43,895 nucleotides of DNA, from positions 1 to 43,895 of the IMG/VR virus record IMGVR_UViG_3300049794_000015; one strand, written 5' to 3'. Below are positions 29,954 through 38,000 of the stretch, piece after piece (positions within the stretch are counted from its first letter, which is position 1; each line of letters opens with the position of its first letter). This DNA comes from a virus. The notes beneath the pieces are model-generated. The model worked only from the letters and a program-made list of their open reading frames with translations, did no database searches and was not told where the DNA came from. The translations under genes were made by a program, and so were the position numbers.

Positions 29954-30498
29954 CGTCACTTCCCCATGGCAACGTTCCGCTGTTCGCGCTGGACGGCCAC
30001 GGGGATGACGACATCGGCGCCAAAGCCGGCCACTGGACCGAACTCATCCGCCGCGCCCGGCTCGGCCGAGAGTTCAAAGCAGCCGCGCTCGTGTTCGCGT
30101 CCTACGCCAACGCGGCCGGAACCGACATCTACTGCGGGGTAGCGCGCTTCGCCGTCGACTGCGAATGCAGCTACCGCACCGCGCAACGCCACCTGGACAA
30201 ACTACGCAAAACCGGGCTGGTCGAGCTAGTCAAACGGGGCAACAGTCGTCGCGGACTGTCCGACCAGTACCGCCTCACCTTCGGCCCAGACGTCCTCGAC
30301 CACATCACCGTTCTGACGCCAACCGAATACGACCAGCAGATCGACGACATACGCCACGCGAACAAAGCCAAAGCCGAACGCAACTACCACCGGCACACCG
30401 CCAAGCCTGTGGACAACCCCCGTTCTGACGCCACCCTAGATGGCGTCAGAACCGACACAGAGCCCCACAGTTCTGACGCCATCATGAGTGGCGTCTGA
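29950..30498 (+). CDS. Winged-helix replication-type initiator protein
   Basis: The 182-aa product starts at GTG 29950 (GTGA overlap). Residues 30-110 form a winged helix similar to phage and plasmid replication proteins: REFKAAALVFASYANAAGTD, then GVARFAVDCECSYRTAQRHL and DKLRKTGLVELVKRGNSRRG. The C-terminal part is charged (KAKAERNYHRHTAKPVDNPR) and is encoded across iterons (30311-30321, 30423-30451, 30471-30498). Initiators whose genes carry or adjoin their own iterons are common in plasmids. It should bind the TTCTGACGCCA sites. No helicase motif is present. Confidence 0.68.
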   Translation: MTSLPHGNVPLFALDGHGDDDIGAKAGHWTELIRRARLGREFKAAALVFASYANAAGTDIYCGVARFAVDCECSYRTAQRHLDKLRKTGLVELVKRGNSRRGLSDQYRLTFGPDVLDHITVLTPTEYDQQIDDIRHANKAKAERNYHRHTAKPVDNPRSDATLDGVRTDTEPHSSDAIMSGV

Positions 30499-30970
30499 AA
30501 CATGTTTCTGACGCCAAATCCGACACTTTCTGACGCCACCCATGAGTGGCGTCCCACCTTCCATAGATCACCTACCCACAACAGAGACCTCCCATCAATC
30601 ACTTCCAGCCCAACCACCGACCGCGACGCGCAAGACGCCAACACCTCACAGAAAGCCATCTCCATGAGTGACCCGCTCATCGCCGCCGGTTACATCCACT
30701 GCCCCCAGTGTTCTGACGCCAACTACCCCACCGAAGCAACCCGGATCACCCCCACCACCATCCTCGCCACCTACCCCAACCACTGCGGCCACATCACCCC
30801 ACAAGCCTGGCTCATCGACACCACCCGACCCGCCTACCAAGCCCGCTGCCGCGCCACCACCCGCGCGCCGGACACCAATGCCGCGCCAAACCCATCCCCA
30901 ACACCGACCTCTGCGGCACCCACACCAACCAGTCACGCCGCCAAACGGCACGACACCCGATCTGACGCCA
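30311..30970. repeat. Iteron array, candidate replication origin
   Basis: TTCTGACGCCA occurs at 30311-30321, 30423-30433, 30471-30481, 30506-30516, 30528-30538 and 30711-30721; a truncated copy TCTGACGCCA is at 30961-30970. In reverse orientation TGGCGTCAGAA is at 30441-30451, TGGCGTCTGAA at 30489-30499 (one change), and a partial TGGCGTC at 30547-30553. Three pairs face each other across 7-8 nt (30423-30451, 30471-30499, 30528-30553). The dense part is 30423-30553, overlapping the end of the replication-type gene. Such arrays bind initiator proteins in plasmids and phages. Confidence 0.78.
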
Positions 30971-31389
30971 CCCGCCAGACCCACCCGGTGGGGCAACCGC
31001 TACACAAACCGCTACACCAAGTGGAACCATCCACTCACTTTAACCATCCAAACCGGCAAAACGGACACGGCAAGGACACCATGACCACCCACCACCAGCA
31101 CAAACCCGAAACCGCACCCCCACAACACGTCGCCACGCTCCCCGACGCCACCCGCGAATACGTCCGCACCGGGCACTGGCCTGTCGGCTCAGACGTCCTC
31201 CAGTCCATCCCGAACGCCACATGGACCCGATCCCCCGTCGAAGCCCGTTTGTGGCTCTGGCAGCGCTCTGGGGGCGCGGCAGACGTGCTGTGGACGTTCG
31301 ACGGCATGACGTCCGAAGCCGGTCCGGAATGGCACTTCCACCGCGGTCACCGGTCACCGGTCGGCTACCCGATGGCGCTGCTGTCATGA
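30664..31389 (+). CDS. Hypothetical protein with zinc motif and low-complexity middle
   Basis: I chose ATG 30664; the frame is open back to 30502, and an ATG at 31081 (after AAGGACACC) could give a separate 102-aa product. The 241-aa form begins GYIHCPQCSDANYPTEATRI with CPQC and later Cys/His (YPNHCGHITPQ), probably zinc. Residues 65-135 are Pro/Thr-rich low complexity. The C-terminal 100 residues (REYVRTGHWPVGSDVLQSIP to WHFHRGHRSPVGYP) form a beta-rich domain. Two iterons lie inside. Function unknown. Confidence 0.55.
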   Translation: MSDPLIAAGYIHCPQCSDANYPTEATRITPTTILATYPNHCGHITPQAWLIDTTRPAYQARCRATTRAPDTNAAPNPSPTPTSAAPTPTSHAAKRHDTRSDATRQTHPVGQPLHKPLHQVEPSTHFNHPNRQNGHGKDTMTTHHQHKPETAPPQHVATLPDATREYVRTGHWPVGSDVLQSIPNATWTRSPVEARLWLWQRSGGAADVLWTFDGMTSEAGPEWHFHRGHRSPVGYPMALLS

Positions 31390-31439
31390 CTCAACTGCGC
31401 GATCAACGTCCTGTACGGATTACCCGCGCTGCAAGGTGA
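31386..31439 (+). CDS. 17-aa coupling ORF
   Basis: The ATG at 31386 overlaps the preceding TGA and its TGA at 31437 overlaps a GTG at 31436. The peptide MTQLRDQRPVRITRAAR is basic. It may only couple translation between neighbouring genes. Confidence 0.3.
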   Translation: MTQLRDQRPVRITRAAR

Positions 31440-31495
31440 CGGCACCGTTGACCAGGGATAACCCGCAACGACTACCAACGACCAGGGACCACACG

Positions 31496-31708
31496 GTGAC
31501 CACTCGCGAACCCACCGAAGAGGAAATCGAGGACTACGCCCGACGCATGGCCTGGGCCGGTATCCCCGACGAACACCGGGTTTCGTTCCTCGCCATGGCA
31601 CGCAGCGCGTGGATGGTGCACCAGGAACTGTCGAGGCAAGCCCAGTTCGAGGAGATCGTGCAGCCCCGCCCGGGTCCACCGACCGGGCCCGGTGGCGTGG
31701 CAGACTGA
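31496..31708 (+). CDS. 70-aa hypothetical protein
   Basis: I chose GTG 31496, with a ribosome site AGGGACC; GTG 31436 gives a longer 90-aa form coupled to the 17-aa ORF. The product has an acidic helix (REPTEEEIEDYARRMAWAGI) and a second helix (HRVSFLAMARSAWMVHQELS), ending in a Pro/Gly-rich tail. Function unknown. Confidence 0.6.
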   Translation: MTTREPTEEEIEDYARRMAWAGIPDEHRVSFLAMARSAWMVHQELSRQAQFEEIVQPRPGPPTGPGGVAD

Positions 31709-31713
31709 TAGCC

Positions 31714-31764
31714 GGTAGCCGGTCAACCAGAGCCTGGTGTGCGCCTCAAACGCAACCGGCTACC
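31714..31764 (+). promoter_or_regulatory. 10-bp inverted repeat upstream of the pre-terminase genes
   Basis: GGTAGCCGGT (31714-31723) and ACCGGCTACC (31755-31764) are perfect inverted repeats 31 nt apart; an inner CCA...TGG pair occurs in the loop. It lies in the 91-nt gap before the ATG at 31800. It could be an operator pair or a leader RNA hairpin controlling 31800 onward. Confidence 0.55.
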
Positions 31765-31799
31765 ACCCCTGTTACCACCAGACAGGAGACACTCCCAGC

Positions 31800-32213
31800 A
31801 TGTGGACCAACACCGGTAGTCCCGGTAAATGGACGTTCGACACCACCAGCGACGTCCCCGGCGGACCCATCCCCGGCACCCCCGAACCCGAACGCCAGTT
31901 CCTGCTCCACGACAGCGGCGTGTACATCGAATACAAACGCGACACGATCCACATGTACACCAGCGGAATCACCCCCGACGAGAACGCCGACTTCGACCAC
32001 GCCACCAGCCCACTGCACGAAGCGACCTGGGTGAAAACCGCCGTCAACTCCCAGTTCGCCGAGCTGGACGACGACGCGGTGTGGCTGCTCATGGCCGAAA
32101 TGGCCGACATCGACGCCCCCGAATGGCAGCGTCCCACCCCGCAAAACCCGGGCCAAACGGTCATGACCGCCATCCCGATCCCGGCACCCGCCGAGCAGGC
32201 CGGCGACCAGTGA
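31800..32213 (+). CDS. 137-aa hypothetical protein
   Basis: ATG 31800 after CAGGAG. Residues 1-45 are beta-rich (KWTFDTTSDVPGGPIPGTPE), 45-75 form a sheet (LLHDSGVYIEYKRDTIHMYT), and the C-terminus has an acidic helix (VNSQFAELDDDAVWLLMAEM). It is coupled by GTGA to the DUF2829 gene, so the two may work together. No family recognised. Confidence 0.68.
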   Translation: MWTNTGSPGKWTFDTTSDVPGGPIPGTPEPERQFLLHDSGVYIEYKRDTIHMYTSGITPDENADFDHATSPLHEATWVKTAVNSQFAELDDDAVWLLMAEMADIDAPEWQRPTPQNPGQTVMTAIPIPAPAEQAGDQ

Positions 32214-32842
32214 ACCTCGACGACCAGGCGGCGAAGCTCGCCGACATGGAACGCGACATGGACCGGCAGCAAGCCATCCAACGCGCACAACAGGCCGAAG
32301 CCCAAGCGGTCAACAGTGGCAGCGCCAAACCCCGCGTAGAGATCATCTCCAACGGCCTGACCAACGGCACGATCATCACCGTCGATGGCGAACCACTCGC
32401 CGGGGTCGAAGCCGTCACTGTGACCGCCAACAGCCGGGACCCGCTCGTCCGCGCGCGGGTCACCGTCGCCGGCCCCCAAGCCTCCATGACCACCGACCAC
32501 ATCGACATCGCCGGCAGGGACGTCACCCGCGGCGACTTCGGGTTCGCCCTCGGCGTACTCCGCGCCGGTGGCCGGGTCACCCGCGTCATCTGGGACGGGC
32601 AGCTGGGCACCTCCGCGTGGCTGGTGCTCGTGCCCGGGTCGACGTTCACGGTCGAAGAAGGCCGGCCGGTCTCGAAGGCCTTCCCACCGCTGGTCGGTAG
32701 CCAGGTCGAGTACCAGCCGCACATCGACCTGTACCAGTTCGGGTCGCTGGAAGTGTGGGCCCCGAGCACGACAGACCTGCTGGCCACCGACTGGCGTGTC
32801 ATCCCCCCAACGCCCCCCGGCAGTGAGGCTGGTTCCGTATGA
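32210..32842 (+). CDS. DUF2829 (Tad2-like) anti-defence protein
   Basis: GTG 32210. The 210-aa product has an N-terminal coil (1-35), a beta domain (about 40-103) and a C-terminal DUF2829 domain (109-199): DFGFALGVLRAGGRVTRVIW, then AWLVLVPG, HIDLYQFG, EVWAPSTTDLLATDW. DUF2829 is the fold of Tad2, which sequesters gcADPR signals of Thoeris and, in some homologues, CBASS cyclic trinucleotides. The family match is firm; the anti-defence role here is inferred. The fused N-terminal domain is unusual, since known Tad2 proteins are about 100 aa. It lies just before the terminase and is coupled to both neighbours. Confidence 0.78.
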   Translation: MNLDDQAAKLADMERDMDRQQAIQRAQQAEAQAVNSGSAKPRVEIISNGLTNGTIITVDGEPLAGVEAVTVTANSRDPLVRARVTVAGPQASMTTDHIDIAGRDVTRGDFGFALGVLRAGGRVTRVIWDGQLGTSAWLVLVPGSTFTVEEGRPVSKAFPPLVGSQVEYQPHIDLYQFGSLEVWAPSTTDLLATDWRVIPPTPPGSEAGSV

Positions 32843-33147
32843 CACGCCCCGACTCGACCCCGCCGCCCGTGACCGCGCCCGTCGACGAGACACCAGCGTG
32901 GAAGCGGCAGCCACCGTCCCTCGGCCGGATCGTGATCGTCCCGATGGACCCGGACAAGAACAACGGCGCCAACACCGCGCCCGCGATCATCACCCGCGTG
33001 TGGAACGACACCATGGTCAACGTCCGGGTACAGCCGGACACCGCGTCCACGTTCATGCGGACCAGTGTCGAACTCGCCGACTCGGTACCGACCGTCGTCG
33101 ACGGCGAACTCGCGCCGCACGTGTGGTCCTGGCCACCGAGGACATAG
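32839..33147 (+). CDS. 102-aa hypothetical protein, actinophage family
   Basis: ATG 32839 (ATGA overlap). After a disordered N-terminus the core is KRQPPSLGRIVIVPMDPDKN and TAPAIITRVWNDTMVNVRVQ, a pattern found in many actinophage and actinobacterial genes near head genes, with beta-barrel character (SLGRIVIV, AIITRVW, NVRV). Function unknown. It is followed by the terminase small subunit after 2 nt. Confidence 0.7.
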   Translation: MTRPDSTPPPVTAPVDETPAWKRQPPSLGRIVIVPMDPDKNNGANTAPAIITRVWNDTMVNVRVQPDTASTFMRTSVELADSVPTVVDGELAPHVWSWPPRT

Positions 33148-33149
33148 CG

Positions 33150-33839
33150 ATGGCCAGATGTGTCGGGAAAAGCCGCCGGTTGGGCGGGCAGCAGTGCCGC
33201 AACCCCGCGATCCGCGGCGGGACGGTGTGCCGCATGCACGGCGGGAACAGCCCGAACACCAGGGCACGCGCCGCGATCCGGGCGGAGGTGTTGGACTGGG
33301 GTTTGGGTGACTCCAATATCAACCCCTCGGAGATCCTGCTGCGGCTGCTGTCGCAGTCCGCGGCGCGAGCCCAGTTTTACGCCCGCCTGCTGCAGCAGGC
33401 CTACGACGCGGCCGAGCAGGCCCGGGAAGCTGGTGTGGATGTCGGGGACATTGACCCGCCGGACGTCGACACCATGGACCGGCGCGCACGCCGGCAGCTG
33501 ACGAAGATCGCGCTGGACCAGATTTCGACGGTCGGCGGCCTCACGGCGTTGATCGGGCACACCTACGGGGACACGAAGACCGGTGAGATCTATGCGACCG
33601 GTGAAGCCGTGCGTGGCTTGGCGTTGCTGGAAGGCCAGGAGCGGGATCGGTGTGCGGGGTTCGCTGAGAAGGCGATCAAGGCCGGTTTGGCCGAGCGGCA
33701 GGTGAAGTTGGCGGAGCAGCAGGGCGAGATGATCGTCGCGGTGCTGCGTGCGGTGTTCGACGAGCTTGGCTTGTCGGATGAGCAGCGGGAGCGGGTGCCT
33801 GGTGTCGTCCGCCGTCACCTCACCGCCATCGCCGGGTGA
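33150..33839 (+). CDS. terS: Terminase small subunit candidate
   Basis: ATG 33150. The 229-aa product starts with a Cys/His motif (MARCVGKSRRLGGQQCRNPA, then GGTVCRMHGGNSPN) typical of phage and plasmid zinc-finger-type terminase small subunits. A helical, coiled C-terminal region follows (LLRLLSQSAARAQFYARLLQ and KLAEQQGEMIVAVLRAVFDE). It should bind the packaging site and recruit the large subunit, which begins inside it (38-nt overlap). The pac/cos site is not identified. Confidence 0.75.
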   Translation: MARCVGKSRRLGGQQCRNPAIRGGTVCRMHGGNSPNTRARAAIRAEVLDWGLGDSNINPSEILLRLLSQSAARAQFYARLLQQAYDAAEQAREAGVDVGDIDPPDVDTMDRRARRQLTKIALDQISTVGGLTALIGHTYGDTKTGEIYATGEAVRGLALLEGQERDRCAGFAEKAIKAGLAERQVKLAEQQGEMIVAVLRAVFDELGLSDEQRERVPGVVRRHLTAIAG

Positions 33840-35304
33840 TCCGTGGGAGCACGCTCTCACGTTGTTGGAGGCTGACAACACGGCGCGCCGTCACGTCAGG
33901 GACGGCGCGCTGTGGGTGAAAGACCGTTTGGGTGAGCATCTGTGGTCGATGCAGGTGCAGGCGATGGTGTCGGTGCGGGATCACCGGTTTACGGCGATCA
34001 AGGCGTGCCACGGGCCGGGTAAGTCGAGGCTTGCGTCGAGGGTTGCGGCGTGGTGGATGGAGACCCACCCGGCCGGTTCGGCCCGTGTGGTGACCACGGC
34101 CCCGACCGGTGACCAGGTCCGGGCCATCTTGTGGGCGGAGATCAACAACGCGGCGAACACCGCGTCCGCGCGGGGTCAGCCGTTCCGTGGCCGCATGAAC
34201 GAAACCGAGTGGAAGGTCAACAACCAGCTCGTCGCGTTCGGCCGGAAACCCTCGGACTACAACCCGCACGCCTTCCAAGGCATCCACGCCCGCTACGTCC
34301 TGGTCATCCTGGACGAGGCGTGCGGGATTATTCCCCACTTCTGGACCGCCGCGCGCGCGCTCACCACCGGCGAAGACTGCCGGATCCTCGCGATCGGCAA
34401 CCCCGACGACCCGGACAGCGAGTTCGCGAAAGTCTGCGCGTCCGACAAGTGGAACGTGATCACCATCAGCGCGTTCGACACCCCGAACTTCACCGACGAA
34501 TGGGTCCCCGCCGAGCTGGCCGCGGTCCTGGTCGGACCCACCTACGTGGAAGACATGCGCACCGAGTACGGCGTCGATTCCCCCATCTACGCCGCGAAAG
34601 TGTTGGGTGAGTTCCCGCTCGATTCCGATGATGGCGTGGTCGCCTACTCGAAACTGAAACGCTGCTCCGCGCCCGAACCGGTCCCCCGCTCACCGGAGGA
34701 ACAACTCCCTGTCGAGCTCGGCGTGGACTTGGGGGCCGGCGGCGACGAGACAGTCATCCAGGAACGCCGCGGCATGGTGGTGGGCCGCCGGTGGACGACA
34801 CGCACGAGGGACGCGATGGCCGCAACGGGCCTGATCGTGCAGGCCATCAGGGACACTGACGCCACCAGCGTCAAGGTCGATGTGATCGGGATCGGGTGGG
34901 GGGTGGTGGGCCGGTTGAACGAGCTGGTAGCGGAGGGGAAGATCACGAGCGTGATCATCGGGGTAAACGTCGCCGAGTCCAGCGCGCAACCGGAGAAGTA
35001 CGCGCGGCTACGGTCACAGATCTGGTGGGAGGTCGGCCGGCGCCTGGTCGAGGACCGGGGGATCGACTTTTCGCAGCTGCCCGGGGATTATCGCGACAAG
35101 CTGTTCGCTCAACTCTCGGCCCCGAAATACACCCACGATTCGTCGGGCAGGATTGTTGTCGAACCGAAAGACGAAACGAAGAAACGCCTGGGCCGGTCAC
35201 CAGATAACGCCGATGCGCTGTTGCTGTCGTTCTACGTCCCGGCCGGTGACGGCGGGGACGCGCTCGCCTACCTGCGGGCGATGAAACAAGCTGGGAGGGG
35301 GTGA
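33802..35304 (+). CDS. terL: Terminase large subunit
   Basis: The 500-aa product is started from GTG 33802 (38-nt overlap with the previous gene); an upstream start at 33748 is less likely. ATPase: Walker A ACHGPGKSRLA at about 66-76 and Walker B YVLVILDEACG at about 165-175. Nuclease: ELGVDLGAGGDETVI near 302-316 supplies the first Asp and PDNADALLLSF near 466 the last, as in the RNase H-like TerL nuclease. It packages DNA into the prohead. The sequence belongs to the general Terminase_6 type. Confidence 0.93.
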   Translation: MSSAVTSPPSPGDPWEHALTLLEADNTARRHVRDGALWVKDRLGEHLWSMQVQAMVSVRDHRFTAIKACHGPGKSRLASRVAAWWMETHPAGSARVVTTAPTGDQVRAILWAEINNAANTASARGQPFRGRMNETEWKVNNQLVAFGRKPSDYNPHAFQGIHARYVLVILDEACGIIPHFWTAARALTTGEDCRILAIGNPDDPDSEFAKVCASDKWNVITISAFDTPNFTDEWVPAELAAVLVGPTYVEDMRTEYGVDSPIYAAKVLGEFPLDSDDGVVAYSKLKRCSAPEPVPRSPEEQLPVELGVDLGAGGDETVIQERRGMVVGRRWTTRTRDAMAATGLIVQAIRDTDATSVKVDVIGIGWGVVGRLNELVAEGKITSVIIGVNVAESSAQPEKYARLRSQIWWEVGRRLVEDRGIDFSQLPGDYRDKLFAQLSAPKYTHDSSGRIVVEPKDETKKRLGRSPDNADALLLSFYVPAGDGGDALAYLRAMKQAGRG

Positions 35305-38000
35305 CCGTGGTAGCTCGTAGGCCGAACCGGCTCACACCGCGCACGGTCACCCGCCGGATCGCGTCCGGGCCACCACCGTCGATCGAGAAGGCCCTGCCCG
35401 CTGGCCTGCTCGGCCCCGGGGTCAACGGGCGGGTGACGGATGTCGCGTCCCTGGTCGCAGCGGCCCAACAGCCGCAGTCGGGGCTTGCGGTGCCGATGCC
35501 CCGCGACACGTACCCGTACATGTTCGGGCCGGGCATGCCGTTGCAGCCCTCACCGCTGGACCCGGTCCGCCGGGACACCGGCCGCGCCGAGCCGCGGCAG
35601 TGGGAATACCCGGTGTCCTGGAATATTCAGGTCCCGGGGGTCACGAACCGGCTGGTGCCGTGGCAGTTGTTGCGGGACGCGGCGGACAGGATCGCGGTGA
35701 TCCGTGACTGCATCCGGATCCGGAAGAACGAGGTGATCGGCCTCGACTGGGACATCGTGATTTCCCAACGCGCGGTGGAAACAGCGCAGCGGGAAAAACC
35801 TGACGCGAAACGCGTCGATCTGGAGCGCGATATTCGGAAGGAACTCGGCCCGCACATCGACAGGTGCGCCGAGTTTTGGCAGGAACCCGACAAGCGCAAC
35901 GGGCACGACTTCACCACCTGGATCTCCAAGGCACTTGAGGAACACCTCGTGCTGGACGCCGTGTCGATCTATCCGCGGGCGACGCTCGGCGGGGACCTCT
36001 ATGGCCTGGAAATCTTGGACGGCACGACGATCAAACCGTTGCTGGATCACACCGGTGGGCGGCCGTTGCCGCCGTTCCCGGCGTATCAGCAGGTGTTGCA
36101 AGGGTTCCCGCGCGGCGAGTATGTGGCTGATGTGGAGGGTGGGGACGGGTACACGAGTGACGCGTTGATCTATCGGGTGAAGGAGGCGCGGACGTTCACG
36201 CCGTACGGGTTTTCGGCGGTGGAGCAGTCCCTTGAGGACGCTGATTTGTGGATCAAGCGGATGTCGTGGATGAAGGCTGAGTACACCGACGGGACGATGC
36301 CGTCCGGGTGGATCAAGAACATGGGGACCGCGGCGTGGACGCCTGGCCAGGTGATGGAGTACGAGACGGAGCTGAACGACTGGTACTCGGGGCAGACGAA
36401 GCAGCGGCACAGGTATCGGGTGCTACCGCCGGGGTTTGAGCCGGTCGACTCGCGGCAGACCGATGAGCGTTACAAACCGGACTATGACCTGCACCTGTTG
36501 AAGCTGGTCACGGCCCATTTTGACATGACCATCGCGGAGCTGGGGTTCACCGAAGCGAAAGGTCTCGGGTCGTCCGGGTATCACGAGGGGCAGGAGAACG
36601 TCCAGGACCGCAAAGCGACCCGGCCCACGTTGAAGTGGTTGGCGGGGGTGCTGACCGATATTTCCCGGAAGTTCCTGCGCATGCCCGCCCAGCTCGAATT
36701 CCGGTTCCTCGGCCTGGACGACGAGGACCAGGCCGAAGCGGACAAGGTCAACCAGACCCGGTTCGCGAACGGCGGCATCACGTTGAACGAGTGGCGTGAT
36801 GAGCGCGGCCAGCCCAGGTATGCGATGCCGGAAGCGGACATGCCGATGATCGTCACCTCGCGCGGGGTGGTGTTCCTGGAAGGCGCGTCGGAGTTGCTGC
36901 CGCCGGGTGAGTTGGTCGAGCCGCGGGAAGCGGACCCCAACGTCGACCCCGCCACCGGCGACCCGGTCGACGACACAGACCCTGGCGCACCAGTCAGCCC
37001 CCCGGCAGGTGCGCCAGGCACCAAACCCGCCGACAAGCCGGTCAAGCCGGCGGCCGGGCAGGACGTGAAGAAAGCCGAGCTGCTCGCCTACCGCCGGTGG
37101 GCCCGCAAAGGCACCTCGAACCGGGCGTTCCGGTTCGAGCACATCACCGCCGATGACCCCGCGCTCGCCGAGCTCCCCGAGCTCGACCCGGCGACCGTCG
37201 TGTTCAAAGCCGGTGATGCCGGCCCAAAAGCACTGGACGGCCAAGTGTGGCCGGCATGGGAGATCGACCAAGCAACCGCTCGGTATTGGGCGGCCGAGTT
37301 GTCCCGGGTTTTGAGTGGGGTGCCCGTGACCCGGTTGGCTGAACGGTGGACCGAATCCCGCAAGAGCGCGGATTCCGACAGCTGGTTGTCGCAGCAGTCC
37401 GGGAACGCTGTCGGGAACGCGTTGCAACAGGTGATCACCGGGATCTACGGCGACGGCTACGTCATCGGCCTGCACGCCGCTACCTACGCCATCGCGCACG
37501 CCCGCGACAGCACTGTGACCTGGACGTCAGCGTGGGGTGACTGGGCCCCCGGCAACCGGGTCGCGGCGCGCCTGGTCGGCGGCCAAGCCCTCGACCAGTT
37601 CCTGCAACAAGCGCAGGTGACGATCAAGTCGATCGCGGCGAACCGGATGCACCTGCTCGGCGACGCCCTGGCCGATGGCTTGGACGCGGGGGAAGGGCCG
37701 GAAGCGATCGCGCGGACCCTGCGCGGTGTCCTGGACGACCCGAAGTGGGCGTACACGGTCGCGATCACCGAAACCAACCGGGCCGTCACCTACGCCTCCC
37801 AGGAGACCTATCGGCGCAACGGGATCGACGCGTCCGAGTGGATAGCCGGCCCCGGGGCGTGCCCGATCTGCCAACGCAACGCCGACGCCGGGCCGGTCCG
37901 GCTCGGCCAGGTGTTCCCGGACGGGTCGACCGGGCCACCCGGGCATCCGCAATGCCGGTGTGCCACGGCGCCTGTCGTTTCGAGCATGGGAGAGACCTGA
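35301..38000 (+). CDS. Portal protein fused to MuF-type head morphogenesis domain
   Basis: The 899-aa product starts at GTG 35301 (GTGA overlap) or GTG 35307. Residues about 60-530 match the phage portal (SPP1/HK97-like) pattern: WEYPVSWNIQVPG, RDCIRIRKNEVIGLDWDIVI, a central FTPYGFSAVEQSLEDADLWI and LTEAKG-type loops. A Pro/Ala/Asp linker spans about 540-600. The C-terminal MuF domain (about 675-890) ends with ACPICQRN (about 851) and GHPQCRCA (about 881), the usual MuF zinc-like signature. Portal and MuF proteins are usually separate; here they are one chain, which would place about 12 MuF domains at the portal vertex. Confidence 0.88.
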   Translation: MTVVARRPNRLTPRTVTRRIASGPPPSIEKALPAGLLGPGVNGRVTDVASLVAAAQQPQSGLAVPMPRDTYPYMFGPGMPLQPSPLDPVRRDTGRAEPRQWEYPVSWNIQVPGVTNRLVPWQLLRDAADRIAVIRDCIRIRKNEVIGLDWDIVISQRAVETAQREKPDAKRVDLERDIRKELGPHIDRCAEFWQEPDKRNGHDFTTWISKALEEHLVLDAVSIYPRATLGGDLYGLEILDGTTIKPLLDHTGGRPLPPFPAYQQVLQGFPRGEYVADVEGGDGYTSDALIYRVKEARTFTPYGFSAVEQSLEDADLWIKRMSWMKAEYTDGTMPSGWIKNMGTAAWTPGQVMEYETELNDWYSGQTKQRHRYRVLPPGFEPVDSRQTDERYKPDYDLHLLKLVTAHFDMTIAELGFTEAKGLGSSGYHEGQENVQDRKATRPTLKWLAGVLTDISRKFLRMPAQLEFRFLGLDDEDQAEADKVNQTRFANGGITLNEWRDERGQPRYAMPEADMPMIVTSRGVVFLEGASELLPPGELVEPREADPNVDPATGDPVDDTDPGAPVSPPAGAPGTKPADKPVKPAAGQDVKKAELLAYRRWARKGTSNRAFRFEHITADDPALAELPELDPATVVFKAGDAGPKALDGQVWPAWEIDQATARYWAAELSRVLSGVPVTRLAERWTESRKSADSDSWLSQQSGNAVGNALQQVITGIYGDGYVIGLHAATYAIAHARDSTVTWTSAWGDWAPGNRVAARLVGGQALDQFLQQAQVTIKSIAANRMHLLGDALADGLDAGEGPEAIARTLRGVLDDPKWAYTVAITETNRAVTYASQETYRRNGIDASEWIAGPGACPICQRNADAGPVRLGQVFPDGSTGPPGHPQCRCATAPVVSSMGET

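Noticed and set aside
30423-30553. CRISPR-like array
   Set aside because: The repeats are only 11 bp, occur in both orientations and have irregular spacers; they fit iterons, not CRISPR.
30502-30663. N-terminal extension (162 nt) of the 30664 gene
   Set aside because: It is open but overlaps iterons and has Thr/Pro/Ser-rich low-complexity text; ATG 30664 is a better start.
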